From NCBI GenBank assembly GCA_021325025.1, contig JAJPHZ010000016.1, positions 372,001 through 436,000 of the forward strand: a DNA stretch of 64,000 bases. Direction: 5' to 3'. The notes beneath the pieces are model-generated. The model searched no databases, was not told the origin of the DNA, and saw only the letters and a list, made by a program, of their open reading frames with translations. Positions 36,314-44,820 of this stretch are shown here, piece after piece (position 1 is the stretch's first letter; each line of letters opens with the position of its first letter). A program made the translations under genes and the position numbers. This DNA is from Pseudomonadota bacterium. GTDB lineage: Bacteria; Desulfobacterota; Binatia; Binatales; Binataceae.

Positions 36314-36329
36314 CCCGGCGTTCGCCGGG
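36314..36329. terminator. short GC hairpin between convergent genes
   Basis: CCCGGC (36314-36319) pairs with GCCGGG (36324-36329) around GTTC. It lies between the convergent ends of the SDR and DUF35 genes and could end transcription in both directions. There is no T run. Confidence 0.35.
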
Positions 36330-36340
36330 GTGTCAACCGC

Positions 36341-36763
36341 CTAACGCGCTTTCCTGAAACGGGGCAGGGTTATCTCCGGGGTGGCATCCTCGAAGTAGAC
36401 CTCCACCGCCATGCCGATATGCATGGCCTCGGGTGCGACGCCCTCGAGCATCGCGACCATGCGGACGCCTTCTTCCATGTCCACCAGCGGCACGATGTAG
36501 GGGACCGCGTCGTTGAACGCCGGCAGCATCGGCTGCACCACGGTGATCCAGGAATAGACTTTGCCGCGGCCGCTGGCGCGCGCCCACTGATAGTTGAACG
36601 AGCCGCACTCGGGGCACATCGGACGCGGCAGATGGCGCCATGCGCCGCAATCGGTGCATCGCTGGAAGCGCAGTTCATGCGCCTTGCAGTACCGGTAGAA
36701 CTCAGCCGCCAGACCCATACGGGCCGGCAGCGGAAGCTGATATTTGCCCCCTGGGTTCGTCAC
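36341..36763 (-). CDS. DUF35 Zn-ribbon/OB-fold acyl-CoA-associated protein
   Basis: A 140-residue protein with the rubredoxin-like zinc ribbon (RFQRCTDCGAWRHLPRPMCPECGS, four Cys) followed by an OB fold (GRGKVYSWITVVQ...VPLVDMEEGVRMVAML). DUF35 proteins bind acyl-CoA and form complexes with thiolase-like proteins, as in archaeal mevalonate and bacterial steroid pathways. The start is GTG. It begins 4 bases after the stop of the thiolase-like gene, so the two are surely co-translated. Confidence 0.87.
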   Translation of the reverse strand: MTNPGGKYQLPLPARMGLAAEFYRYCKAHELRFQRCTDCGAWRHLPRPMCPECGSFNYQWARASGRGKVYSWITVVQPMLPAFNDAVPYIVPLVDMEEGVRMVAMLEGVAPEAMHIGMAVEVYFEDATPEITLPRFRKAR

Positions 36764-36767
36764 GTTT

Positions 36768-37949
36768 TTATCTCCGCAGGATTGCGATACTGCCGTCGCC
36801 GAAGTCGCCCCACCCCGTCACCACGCCCACTTCGGCATCCTTGACCTGGCGCTCGCCGCATTCGCGGCGCAATTGCCGTACCGCCTCGACGATATGCGAG
36901 GCGCCGGCCAGATGCGCTTCGCTGAGCAATCCGCCGTGCGTCAGGATCGGCAGCCTGCCGCCCAATTCGATTGCCCCGCCGCGCACGAAGTCCCCCGCCT
37001 CGCCGCGCTTGCACACGCCCAGCGCCTCCAACTCGATCAGCACCACGTAGGTGAAGCAGTCATAGACTTCGGCAAAGTCCAGGTCAGCGGGCGTAACCTC
37101 CGCCATCGCGTAGGCTTTAGGCGCGGCGTCGGTCAGCCCGATATGCAACAGGTCGGTGCGCGCGCCGAAATCGTCGTCGGGATAGGGATGCCCCTCGGCG
37201 CAGCCGGAGATGTACACCGGCGGCTTGCGCAGGTCGCGGGCGCGCTCGGCCGTGGTCATCACGATTGCACAGGCGCCGTCGGTCTCCAGGCAGCAGTCGT
37301 TGAGCCGGAACGGATAGGAGATGATGCGCGAGTTGAGGTAGTCCTCCAGCGTCAGGGGCCGCCCGCGCATATAAGCCAGCGGGTTGAGATGGCAATGGCG
37401 GCGCGCGGCCAGCGCCACAGCGGCGGCGGATTGCGGCTTAACCCCGTATTCCTGCACGTAGCGCGTCGCCATCCAACCGTAAAAGTGCGCCGGCACAAAC
37501 GCCCCTTGCGGCATGTAGAAATCCGCGATCGTCGCGCCGATCGGGCCGGGCACGGTGGTCAGGTCGACCTCGCTGCCCAGCTTGCGCACGCGCAGTCCCG
37601 AATAGCTGTGCCATCCCACCGGCATCAGCACCGTGGTGGCCAGTTCCGCGGCGATCGCAGTCGCCGCGATCTGCAGGCCCGCGCAGGCGCCGGCGCCGCC
37701 GCCCACCGTGTTGCCGACGGCGAACTTCAGTTCGCGAATGCCGAGGTTGGCGGCCAGCGTCTCAGGCGCCGGCGCCAGACCCGCATTGGACACGATACCG
37801 TCGATGTCGTGCGGCTTGAGGCCCGCGTCGGCCAGCGCCTTTGCCGAGGCCTCCAGCGCGTCCTGCAGGGTCGTGCTAGCGGTGCCGCGGGTGTATTTGG
37901 TTTCGCCCACACCCACGACGCATACCTTGTCTTTAAGAAAATGCGCCAA
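36768..37949 (-). CDS. thiolase-like protein (SCP2/lipid-transfer type), partner of DUF35
   Basis: A 393-residue thiolase fold. VCVVGVGETKYTRG begins the N-terminal domain; GGRLPILTHGGLLSEAHLAGASHIVEAVRQL is the C-terminal signature. At the place of the N-terminal nucleophile Cys the sequence reads NTVGGGAGACAG; the aligned residue appears to be Gly, with a Cys (residue 89) a few positions later. Such thiolase-like proteins with DUF35 are often condensation or retro-aldol components acting on acyl-CoA side chains. First gene of a two-gene operon with the DUF35 protein. Confidence 0.83.
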   Translation of the reverse strand: MAHFLKDKVCVVGVGETKYTRGTASTTLQDALEASAKALADAGLKPHDIDGIVSNAGLAPAPETLAANLGIRELKFAVGNTVGGGAGACAGLQIAATAIAAELATTVLMPVGWHSYSGLRVRKLGSEVDLTTVPGPIGATIADFYMPQGAFVPAHFYGWMATRYVQEYGVKPQSAAAVALAARRHCHLNPLAYMRGRPLTLEDYLNSRIISYPFRLNDCCLETDGACAIVMTTAERARDLRKPPVYISGCAEGHPYPDDDFGARTDLLHIGLTDAAPKAYAMAEVTPADLDFAEVYDCFTYVVLIELEALGVCKRGEAGDFVRGGAIELGGRLPILTHGGLLSEAHLAGASHIVEAVRQLRRECGERQVKDAEVGVVTGWGDFGDGSIAILRR

Positions 37950-38065
37950 CAGCGTTCCTCCCCCGGAGCAACCGCGACAGTATAACCGAATTGGTGCCCG
38001 AGCAGTTAAGCGATCCCGCCGTTCAGATTGGCGTGATGAAAATAATGGGTCGGCGCCGCAACGCG

Positions 38066-39004
38066 CTATCCGCGCTGCCGTTTCAGACGGGGACGCCGCT
38101 GGAGCGGGCGGACGCTATCGGCCTGGGGGCGGGGGAATTGACCGGTCAGGCGGAAATGGGAAACCTCGGGGCGGCAGTTGATTCGCACCCGCAGCCAGAA
38201 GGTTCCCAGACCGCGATTGGTGTAGATATAGAAATCGCGGTAGCGGTTGAGTCCCGCATAAAACTGCTTGCCCAGCTTGAGGATCGATTTGAGCGGACTG
38301 CCATAATAGGGCAGCCGCACGACCCCGCCGTGGGTGTGTCCGCTGAGCACCACGCCCGGCTGCAGATGGCGCGCGTACAGCGCGGTGTCGGGATTATGCG
38401 CCAGCACCAGCGTGCAGTCGTGCGGCCCGACGTTGCGGAAGGCGCGCGCCGGGTCGGCGCGCCGGGTCCAGAGGTCGTCGATTCCGACGATCGTCAACGC
38501 AGCGCCGTTGATAATCAAGCGGCGGTTTTCGTTGCTCAGCACCTCGATGCCGGCGGCACTCAGGGTGTGGGCGATGTCGTCGAAGGATGCCCAGTGGTCA
38601 TGATTGCCGGCAATCGCGAACGTCCCGACCGTCGGGTTGAGCCGGCGCAGTTCGCGCCCGAAGGCGGCCAGGTAGCGGCGTTTGGTTTGATGGCCGGAAA
38701 AATAATCGCCGGTCAGAAACACCATCGCCGGCTGCTGGCGATTAATCAGCTCTACCGCGCGCCCCAGCCGCGTCAGATCCTCGTCGCGATCGACGTGAAA
38801 GTCGCTGATCTGGCAGGCGGTGATGCCTTCGAGCGGCTGCGGCAGGGCGCGCACCGGCAACGTTACCCTGCGCACTTCGATCTCATCGATCGTACGGCGC
38901 CACAGCCGATGCAACGGGCGCAGCGGCAACGGCGGTTTGCGCCGATGCGCCGCAACGGCGCTTCTGCGCGGCGAGAGATCGGCAGTGAGGCTGGCGGTGC
39001 TCAT
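38066..39004 (-). CDS. calcineurin-like metallophosphoesterase
   Basis: A 312-residue metallophosphoesterase of the YkuE/YaeI type. Metal-binding motifs appear in order: QISDFHVD (D-x-H), FLTGDYF (GD), AGNHDHW (GNHD), LAHNPD and SGHTHGG. Such proteins often act on UDP-diacylglucosamine or other phosphoesters near the membrane, but the substrate is not deducible. ATG 39004 is chosen because it falls 64 bases past the stop of the neighbouring thioredoxin-like gene; a longer frame to 39286 would overlap that gene. Confidence 0.82.
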   Translation of the reverse strand: MSTASLTADLSPRRSAVAAHRRKPPLPLRPLHRLWRRTIDEIEVRRVTLPVRALPQPLEGITACQISDFHVDRDEDLTRLGRAVELINRQQPAMVFLTGDYFSGHQTKRRYLAAFGRELRRLNPTVGTFAIAGNHDHWASFDDIAHTLSAAGIEVLSNENRRLIINGAALTIVGIDDLWTRRADPARAFRNVGPHDCTLVLAHNPDTALYARHLQPGVVLSGHTHGGVVRLPYYGSPLKSILKLGKQFYAGLNRYRDFYIYTNRGLGTFWLRVRINCRPEVSHFRLTGQFPRPQADSVRPLQRRPRLKRQRG

Positions 39005-39068
39005 CAGGGTCCATTGAATTCTAGAAAGTTTTGCGGGCGGAGGAAAGCCGCCCTTGAATGTCGAGAGC

Positions 39069-40160
39069 TTAGCGATGGTCGAATGGCGGCTCGCAACTGC
39101 CGCCGAAGGTAAAGGAGTAAAACGAAACACCCCGTTTAACCGGCTCAAGCGCGAGCACGTGTTCGCCGAAACTGTGGTTGTCGAGCACGTAGTAGATGCG
39201 CTTTTGCGTGATTGGCAGCACGGTCTGTCCACCGGCTTGCGTCTTAAGATCGACGCCGCGTGAATTGGCTCCCACCGGCTTGCCATCCTGCGTCACCACA
39301 ACCGCAATCGCACTGCCGTCATCGGTGCCACCCACAAGATAGACTGATTTGGCCCGATAATGGAGCCGCAGGCGATCGTAGCCGCCGGCGGACGCATCGC
39401 CGTTCTTGATGTTCTCCGGCATCGCAAACCATTGCCCCAAGAGGTCGAAGCGATCGAGCGCAAGCCCGGCAACCGGCCGATATGTATTGGCCGCGAGCTG
39501 CTGATAGCTCTCGGAACCGGCCAGGGCATCGGCGCGCAGAAATCCCAGGTAGATTTCGGGCGTCGGCTCGCGGCACATCGCCCCCGAGCGCGACAGATCG
39601 GGGCGAGGGGCGAAGCGGGCGGCGCTGAAATCGAGTCTGGGGTCGGCCTGCTTGAGCAACTGCTGGATCAGGCGCTCGAAGGCTGCGTAATCGCCCTCGC
39701 CGCAATGGGAATACTCCAGGCGGCCGTCCTTGTCGATCAGGTATTCGCAGGGCCATCCCTCGTTGTGAAACGCCCGCCAGATGCGCCGGTCGTTGTCCAT
39801 TGCCACCGGATACTCAAGGCCCAACCGTTTCACCGCGGCGGCCACACGCTGGGGACTTTTGGCGAAGGTGAACTCCGGAGTGTGAACCCCGATGATCACC
39901 AGTCCCAGCGGCGCGTAGAGGTGGTGCCACAGGCGCAGGTAGGGCAAGGTGCGGATACAGTTGATGCAGGTGTAGTCCCAGAAATCGATCAACACTACCT
40001 TGCCGCGCAGCCCGGCCAGCGTCAGCGGGGGCGAGTTGATCCACGCCGCCGCGCCGATCTCCGGCGCCTGGGTCTGCTCTTCGTTGATTTGCGCGGCAGC
40101 GGCCGCGGCGAGCGCCAGCGCCAGCGCAATCGAAACCAGGGCCGTGGCCGTTTTGTTCAT
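39069..40160 (-). CDS. secreted thioredoxin-like protein, DipZ C-terminal type
   Basis: A 363-residue precursor with a signal peptide (residues about 1-23). The thioredoxin domain (about 30-175) has a CINC active site (Cys65, Cys68) in DFWDYTCINCIRTLP, as in the periplasmic part of mycobacterial DipZ. The C-terminal domain (about 190-360) is the carbohydrate-binding-module-like region also found in DipZ. There is no CcdA-like membrane domain in the same protein. It likely handles thiol exchange in the periplasm. It is divergent from the cytoplasmic thioredoxin gene. Confidence 0.82.
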   Translation of the reverse strand: MNKTATALVSIALALALAAAAAAQINEEQTQAPEIGAAAWINSPPLTLAGLRGKVVLIDFWDYTCINCIRTLPYLRLWHHLYAPLGLVIIGVHTPEFTFAKSPQRVAAAVKRLGLEYPVAMDNDRRIWRAFHNEGWPCEYLIDKDGRLEYSHCGEGDYAAFERLIQQLLKQADPRLDFSAARFAPRPDLSRSGAMCREPTPEIYLGFLRADALAGSESYQQLAANTYRPVAGLALDRFDLLGQWFAMPENIKNGDASAGGYDRLRLHYRAKSVYLVGGTDDGSAIAVVVTQDGKPVGANSRGVDLKTQAGGQTVLPITQKRIYYVLDNHSFGEHVLALEPVKRGVSFYSFTFGGSCEPPFDHR

Positions 40161-40294
40161 CGCCAGGAGTCGCCGCCGGCGACGGCCGGCGCGTGTATCA
40201 GCCGTCGAAGACCGCGCCGCACAGGCACGGCTTGACGGGGCGGTTGCGCGTACCTAACTTCCCCTAGTAACCTAATAAGCAGAGGATAAGTTCC

Positions 40295-40627
40295 ATGGCC
40301 AGCGCCAATATCAAACATGTCACCGACTCCACCTTCGAGGGCGAGGTGTTGAAATCACCGACTCCGGTTCTGGTTGACTTCTGGGCGCCATGGTGCGGAC
40401 CGTGCCGGGCCATTGCACCGGTGCTTGACGAGTTGGCCGACGATTACGCCGGCAAGCTGAAGGTCGTCAAGATGAACGTGGACGAGAATCCGGAAACCCC
40501 GGCGCGCTACGGCGTGCGCGGCATCCCCAACCTGCTGATTATCAAGGGCGGTCAAGTCAAGGATCAAATCGTAGGCGCGGTGCCCAAGGGCCATCTGGTG
40601 CGCGCGGTCGATCAGGCTTTGGCATAG
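40295..40627 (+). CDS. trxA: thioredoxin
   Basis: A 110-residue cytoplasmic thioredoxin of normal length. The active site WCGPC (Cys34, Cys37) lies in [18 protein letters not shown], and the cis-Pro is in [14 protein letters not shown]. It reduces protein disulfides using thioredoxin reductase (not in the window). AGAGGA precedes the ATG by about 8 bases. The next gene on this strand is a YHS protein; the periplasmic thioredoxin-like gene lies divergently upstream. Confidence 0.95.
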   Translation: MASANIKHVTDSTFEGEVLKSPTPVLVDFWAPWCGPCRAIAPVLDELADDYAGKLKVVKMNVDENPETPARYGVRGIPNLLIIKGGQVKDQIVGAVPKGHLVRAVDQALA

Positions 40628-40742
40628 GTTGGAGGCGCCCGGCGCCTGGCATTATAACACGCACAAGCGGGCCGCGACGATGCCGCACATGCGGCGCGTT
40701 CGCGGCCCGGTCGTCATTGCCACGCGGTATCAGGAGTCAGCT

Positions 40743-40895
40743 ATGGCCAAAGCCCAAGACCCGGTGTGCAAGATGGAGGTCGACGAGCACAAGGCCGCCG
40801 GCCACAGCGAGCACAAGGGACGCAAGTATTTTTTCTGTTCGAAGGTCTGCAAACAGAAATTCGACCAGGAGCCCGAGCGCTACGTGGGCGCCTGA
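40743..40895 (+). CDS. YHS-domain metal-binding protein
   Basis: A 50-residue protein consisting only of a YHS domain: DPVCKMEVDEHKAAGHSEHKGRKYFFCSKVCKQKFDQEPERYV. The Cys at DPVCKM and the CSKVC pair are the conserved thiol ligands. YHS domains bind copper or other soft metals and are found free or fused to heavy-metal ATPases. CAGGAG lies about 6 bases before the ATG, deciding this start over longer options. Convergent with the CvpA-like gene. Confidence 0.85.
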   Translation: MAKAQDPVCKMEVDEHKAAGHSEHKGRKYFFCSKVCKQKFDQEPERYVGA

Positions 40896-40906
40896 CTGCC
40901 GGGCGC

Positions 40907-41476
40907 CTAACGGTCCGGAGTCGGGCTGGCCGACGGTTCTTCGCGCAACTCTTCGTGCAGCCAGTAGCGCATCAGTTGCGCGCGCTTGCTTTCGTAAACG
41001 ACCTTGACCTCGGGCGGGATGAAGGCGATTAGCGCGTCGGTGTAGCGCAGCACCGGCGGCGCAAGCTGCGAATGCCTGAGCACGGTGTTGCTGGAGGGCA
41101 GCGCCGCTGTCAGCAGCATCAGCGCCAGCCCCGTCAGCGCCAGGGCGATTGCCCCGCCGACGACGCCGCCGGCCAGCCGATCGACCCATCCCAGGTTGAC
41201 CGTGCGCACCAGCCGCATCAGCACGCCGCCAGCCATTTGAACAATCGTCACTACCAGCAGAAATACGATCGCGTAGCCGATCACCGCCGCCAAGGTGGGG
41301 GTGACGGGAATGTACCTCAGGGTTAACTGACGAGCGGCGGGATAGTAGAGCGAGGCGAAATAGATCCCCACGACCAGCGCGACGATCGAAGTTGCCATCC
41401 GCAATACCCCGCGCCCCAGGCCCGACAGGACTCCGAATCCGCCAACCACCACAATCGCCACGTCCAGAGCATTCAT
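40907..41476 (-). CDS. CvpA-family membrane protein
   Basis: A 189-residue protein with four hydrophobic helices and a glycine-rich first segment (MNALDVAIVVVGGFGVLSGLGRGVLRM) typical of CvpA (colicin V production) proteins. A GWVDRLAGGVVGGAIALAL motif matches the third-helix signature. The family influences envelope integrity; the mechanism is not settled. The ATG at 41476 is chosen because the conserved domain begins there; a 26-residue upstream extension is unlikely. The asparaginyl-tRNA synthetase gene is divergent, 116 bases away. Confidence 0.82.
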   Translation of the reverse strand: MNALDVAIVVVGGFGVLSGLGRGVLRMATSIVALVVGIYFASLYYPAARQLTLRYIPVTPTLAAVIGYAIVFLLVVTIVQMAGGVLMRLVRTVNLGWVDRLAGGVVGGAIALALTGLALMLLTAALPSSNTVLRHSQLAPPVLRYTDALIAFIPPEVKVVYESKRAQLMRYWLHEELREEPSASPTPDR

Positions 41477-41592
41477 GTACAGTGGCAGCCTACACGATCG
41501 CCGATGCATCGATCGATAGTTTTGCGCTCCGTTGCGGACACCGTCAAAGCGCAAATCAATCCTGTTCGGACCGGTTGCGCACTTGTGCTTAA

Positions 41593-42897
41593 ATGCAGGG
41601 CATGGGCTGGGTTTATATCGACCAACTGGGCCGTCACGTAGGCGAAGAGGTGACGCTGAAAGGCTGGCTGTACCATCGGCGCTCCAGCGGCAAGATTCAT
41701 TTTCTGCTGCTGCGCGACGGTACCGGCATCTGCCAATGCGTCGCCTCGCGCGCCGAGTTGGGTGCCGAAACGTTCGAGATGGCGGACCATCTGGGTCAGG
41801 AGAGCGCGTTGGAGATAACCGGCACGGTGCGCGAAGACCGCCGCGCGCCGGGAGGTTATGAACTGTCGATGCGCGCGCTGCGGCTGATTTCCCCCGCCGC
41901 CGACTATCCGATTACGCCCAAGGAGCACGGCGTCGCCTTTCTCCTCGACCATCGCCATCTGTGGGTGCGTTCCTCGCGTCAGCACGCTATCCTGCGCGTC
42001 CGGGCCGAAGTCGAGGCTGCAGCGCGCGAGTTCCTTGAGCAGCGCGGCTTCGTTTTGTTCGATTCTCCGATCCTGACGCCGTCTGCCTGCGAGGGCACCA
42101 CCAACCTGTTCGAAATCGACTACTTCGGCGAGCGCAAGGCCTACCTGACCCAGAGCGGACAACTGTACGCGGAGGCGGGGGCACTGGCCTTCGGCAAAGT
42201 CTACTGCTTCGGCCCCACCTTCCGGGCGGAGAAGTCCAAAACCCGCCGCCATCTGACGGAATTCTGGATGGTGGAGCCCGAAGCGGCATTCTTCGAGCTG
42301 GCCGAGGACATGGATCTGGCCGAGGACTTCGTGGTCCATATCGTGGCCCGCGTGTTGGAGCGGCGGCGGGCCCAATTGCAGACGCTGGAGCGCGACCTGA
42401 CCAAATTGGAGTGCGTGGTGCGGCCCTTTCCGCGCATCAGCTACGATGAGGCGATCGCCAAGCTTCAGGCCCGGGGCTTTCCCATCAAATGGGGCGACGA
42501 CCTGGGCGGCGACGAGGAGACCGCCGTATCCGAGGAATTCGACCGGCCGGTGATCATCCATCGCTATCCCACCCAATGCAAAGCCTTTTACATGAAGCAG
42601 GACCCGGCGCGTCCGGAACTCGCGCTATGCATGGACATGCTCGCTCCCGAAGGCTACGGCGAGATAATCGGCGGCGGCCAGCGCGAGGACGACTACGAAA
42701 CGCTCAGGGCCAAAATCGAGCACCATCAACTGCCGCTCGACGCCTTCAAATGGTATCTCGACCTGCGCCGCTATGGCTCAGTGCCGCATGCCGGATTCGG
42801 AATGGGCATCGAGCGTATGGTGTGCTGGCTGTGCGGAGTGCATCATGTGCGGGAGGCGATTCCGTTCCCGCGGATGATGGAGCGGCTGGAACCATGA
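41593..42897 (+). CDS. asnS: asparaginyl-tRNA synthetase
   Basis: A 434-residue class II synthetase. The N-terminal OB-fold anticodon-binding domain (about 14-105: [29 protein letters not shown]) precedes the catalytic domain, with motif 2 around [23 protein letters not shown] and motif 3 in [18 protein letters not shown]. The ending [11 protein letters not shown] is typical of AsnRS and separates it from AspRS. It charges tRNA(Asn) directly. Length and motifs are normal. Confidence 0.93.
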   Translation: MQGMGWVYIDQLGRHVGEEVTLKGWLYHRRSSGKIHFLLLRDGTGICQCVASRAELGAETFEMADHLGQESALEITGTVREDRRAPGGYELSMRALRLISPAADYPITPKEHGVAFLLDHRHLWVRSSRQHAILRVRAEVEAAAREFLEQRGFVLFDSPILTPSACEGTTNLFEIDYFGERKAYLTQSGQLYAEAGALAFGKVYCFGPTFRAEKSKTRRHLTEFWMVEPEAAFFELAEDMDLAEDFVVHIVARVLERRRAQLQTLERDLTKLECVVRPFPRISYDEAIAKLQARGFPIKWGDDLGGDEETAVSEEFDRPVIIHRYPTQCKAFYMKQDPARPELALCMDMLAPEGYGEIIGGGQREDDYETLRAKIEHHQLPLDAFKWYLDLRRYGSVPHAGFGMGIERMVCWLCGVHHVREAIPFPRMMERLEP

Positions 42898-42959
42898 CGG
42901 CTGCCCGCGGCGGAGGCTACTGATAGCATGTTTGGAATCTCTCAGGGTCGCTAAAAAGG

Positions 42960-43181
42960 ATGACTACCAAGATCATATTCAGCGTGGCGGCGCTCGTGCT
43001 CGCAGCCGTCGCGGCCGGATGCACACCGGCGGCGCATCCCGGCGCCGACACCAACTCGACCGTCGCCACCTCGGGCAGCCAGGCACAGCCCCAGGCAAAC
43101 TCGCCTTATAATCAGCCCCTGATGGCAACTGGCGGCGACCTGGTGATGCGCCAGGCCGCGTTACGGGCCGTTGCAGGCTGA
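42960..43181 (+). CDS. small putative lipoprotein
   Basis: A 73-residue protein with an N-terminal hydrophobic segment and lipobox AVAAGC (Cys at residue 21). The mature part is low-complexity, rich in Gln, Ala, Ser and Thr. An AAGG sequence abuts the start codon. Function is unknown; such short lipoproteins are often poorly conserved. It is followed by about 130 bases without features and then the DUF2231 gene on the same strand. Confidence 0.55.
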   Translation: MTTKIIFSVAALVLAAVAAGCTPAAHPGADTNSTVATSGSQAQPQANSPYNQPLMATGGDLVMRQAALRAVAG

Positions 43182-43314
43182 CCGTCCGGCTGTTAGCCAT
43201 ATTGGCGGCCAAACCCGGGGCTGAAAATCACCAGGTTGGAGCGATAGCGCGCGCCCGTCCGGCGCGGGCGGATGTCATACGGCGCGGTCGCTTCGGAGCG
43301 GAATCGGACCATAC

Positions 43315-44013
43315 ATGGAAAACATCGAAAAACTACTGACTAACTGGCAGCTTCATCCGGTGGTGGATCACTTCTCGATCGCGCTTTTGGTGGTGGCGGT
43401 GCTGATCGACCTGGCCGCGCTGATCTTCTCCCAGCGCCTTTCGCTGCGCCATACGGCTCTGACCCTGATGATCATCGGCGCGCTCGCGGCTGCGGCGTCC
43501 TACGGCACGGGCGATATCGAGGGCGACCGGGTTTGGGACCTGGTTAACGGACCCGCCAAGGAGGTGCTCAAGCGCCACGCCGAGTTGGGTTACTACCTGA
43601 TGATCGCCTTTGGTGTGCTGGCCCTGTGGCGGATCCTGATCGCGGTCCTGGGCTTCATGGAGCGCACCCACCAGATTTACCTGGCCTTCGGCATCCTGGC
43701 CGTCGGGGTGCTGTTGTACCAGGGTAAGCTGGGCGGCGACTTGGTGTACACTTATCAGGTGGGAACCGGCCCGATGGCGGCGGGGGCGCAGAAGGCGTCG
43801 GCGGCTGAGGTCCCGGCCGCGACCACCTCCGCGGTCCCGGAGGCACCCACGCCCATCCCGACGGTTTATGTTCCGACGGCGGTTCCGACCGCCGCTGCCA
43901 CCGAGGCGCCGAGCGCGACGCCCTCGGCCGCGCCTGAAAAGCCTGGCAGTGCGGCCCGTCCGGGCGCCAGTCCCCAACCGTCGGCTGCGCCTTCGGCACA
44001 GCCCACGGTATGA
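43315..44013 (+). CDS. DUF2231-type membrane protein with low-complexity tail
   Basis: A 232-residue protein. HPVVDHFSIALLVVAVLIDLAAL and a later HAELGYYLMIAFGVLALWRIL fit the DUF2231 membrane domain, in which conserved His residues sit near the membrane surface. Four hydrophobic helices span residues 16-145. The tail from about residue 155 is an Ala/Pro/Thr/Glu-rich low-complexity stretch. The function of the family is unknown; some members sit with electron-transfer or oxidase genes, none of which are seen here. Confidence 0.7.
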   Translation: MENIEKLLTNWQLHPVVDHFSIALLVVAVLIDLAALIFSQRLSLRHTALTLMIIGALAAAASYGTGDIEGDRVWDLVNGPAKEVLKRHAELGYYLMIAFGVLALWRILIAVLGFMERTHQIYLAFGILAVGVLLYQGKLGGDLVYTYQVGTGPMAAGAQKASAAEVPAATTSAVPEAPTPIPTVYVPTAVPTAAATEAPSATPSAAPEKPGSAARPGASPQPSAAPSAQPTV

Positions 44014-44091
44014 TTTGGTTGCGCGAGGCGGCGCCGCCAATGCGATAATTGGCTTGAGGCGCCGCGCCGATCGGCCGCGGCGAATCCGACG

Positions 44092-44820
44092 ATGTTGAAG
44101 CTCAAAGGCGCACTGAGCGTTTCGATCCTCGCGGCATCGATGGGATTAGCCGGATGTGCCGCGGCGGCGCCGGTGCGCTTCAGCACCCAACTCGACCGCA
44201 CCGGCGGCATCGGCCCGGGCGATCCCGTCACCCACGCCGGCGCCACTATCGGCCGCGTCACCGGGGTCGCGCCAATCTCGGGCGGCGACTCAGAGGTTGG
44301 CTTCGAGGTCGATCATTCGCACGCCGGCGAAATCCGCCAGGATACGATCATGGTGCTGAGCAACGATGCCGGGACGCCCGCGTTGGACGCCTTCAGCACC
44401 GACGCCATGAGTCCGGCGGCGCCCTCAGGCTTCCCACTCGACGGCGCTTCCAGCCAGATCGAACTTCAGCTCTTTCTGGCGGCACGCGGTCCGGGCAGTT
44501 ACGGGCAGATGCTGGCCGATCTGCTCAAGCCGCTCAACGCGCCGCCGCCGGGCCCGCCCTCGGCAGCGGACGCGCAGCTTCAAAGCCTGCTGACGCAACT
44601 TTCGCAGCGCACGATGGCAGCCGCGGCGGCCAGTTCGCCTGCCACTCAGACGCAACTGGAGCAGATGCGCCGCGAGGCCGACGGCGTAATCCGCCAGTTG
44701 CGCCGCAACGGCAAGACCGAGCAGGCCGACCGTCTGCAGCAGCAAGTCGACGCCACGCTCAGCGGCGTGGGCGCACCTCCTAACACCCTGACCATCCCCC
44801 GCCACCCGGCAAGCCCCTAG
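44092..44820 (+). CDS. MCE/MlaD-like lipoprotein
   Basis: A 242-residue protein with signal sequence and lipobox GLAGC (Cys22). VRFSTQLDRTGGIGPGDPVTHAGATIGRVTGVAPISGG matches the opening strands of an MCE domain, which binds lipids in Mla-type transporters. The C-terminal half is helical with a coiled-coil-like stretch. MlaD itself has an N-terminal membrane helix rather than a lipid anchor, so this is an atypical, single-gene member without visible permease or ATPase partners. It ends exactly where the convergent radical SAM gene ends. Confidence 0.62.
   Translation: MLKLKGALSVSILAASMGLAGCAAAAPVRFSTQLDRTGGIGPGDPVTHAGATIGRVTGVAPISGGDSEVGFEVDHSHAGEIRQDTIMVLSNDAGTPALDAFSTDAMSPAAPSGFPLDGASSQIELQLFLAARGPGSYGQMLADLLKPLNAPPPGPPSAADAQLQSLLTQLSQRTMAAAAASSPATQTQLEQMRREADGVIRQLRRNGKTEQADRLQQQVDATLSGVGAPPNTLTIPRHPASP

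Noticed and set aside
36744-37985. A 413-codon plus-strand frame
   Set aside because: Antisense to the thiolase/DUF35 operon; no family motif, Arg/His/Gln-rich.
40640-40662. GGCGCC palindromes after the thioredoxin gene
   Set aside because: Short, no T run, and expected by chance in DNA of this composition.
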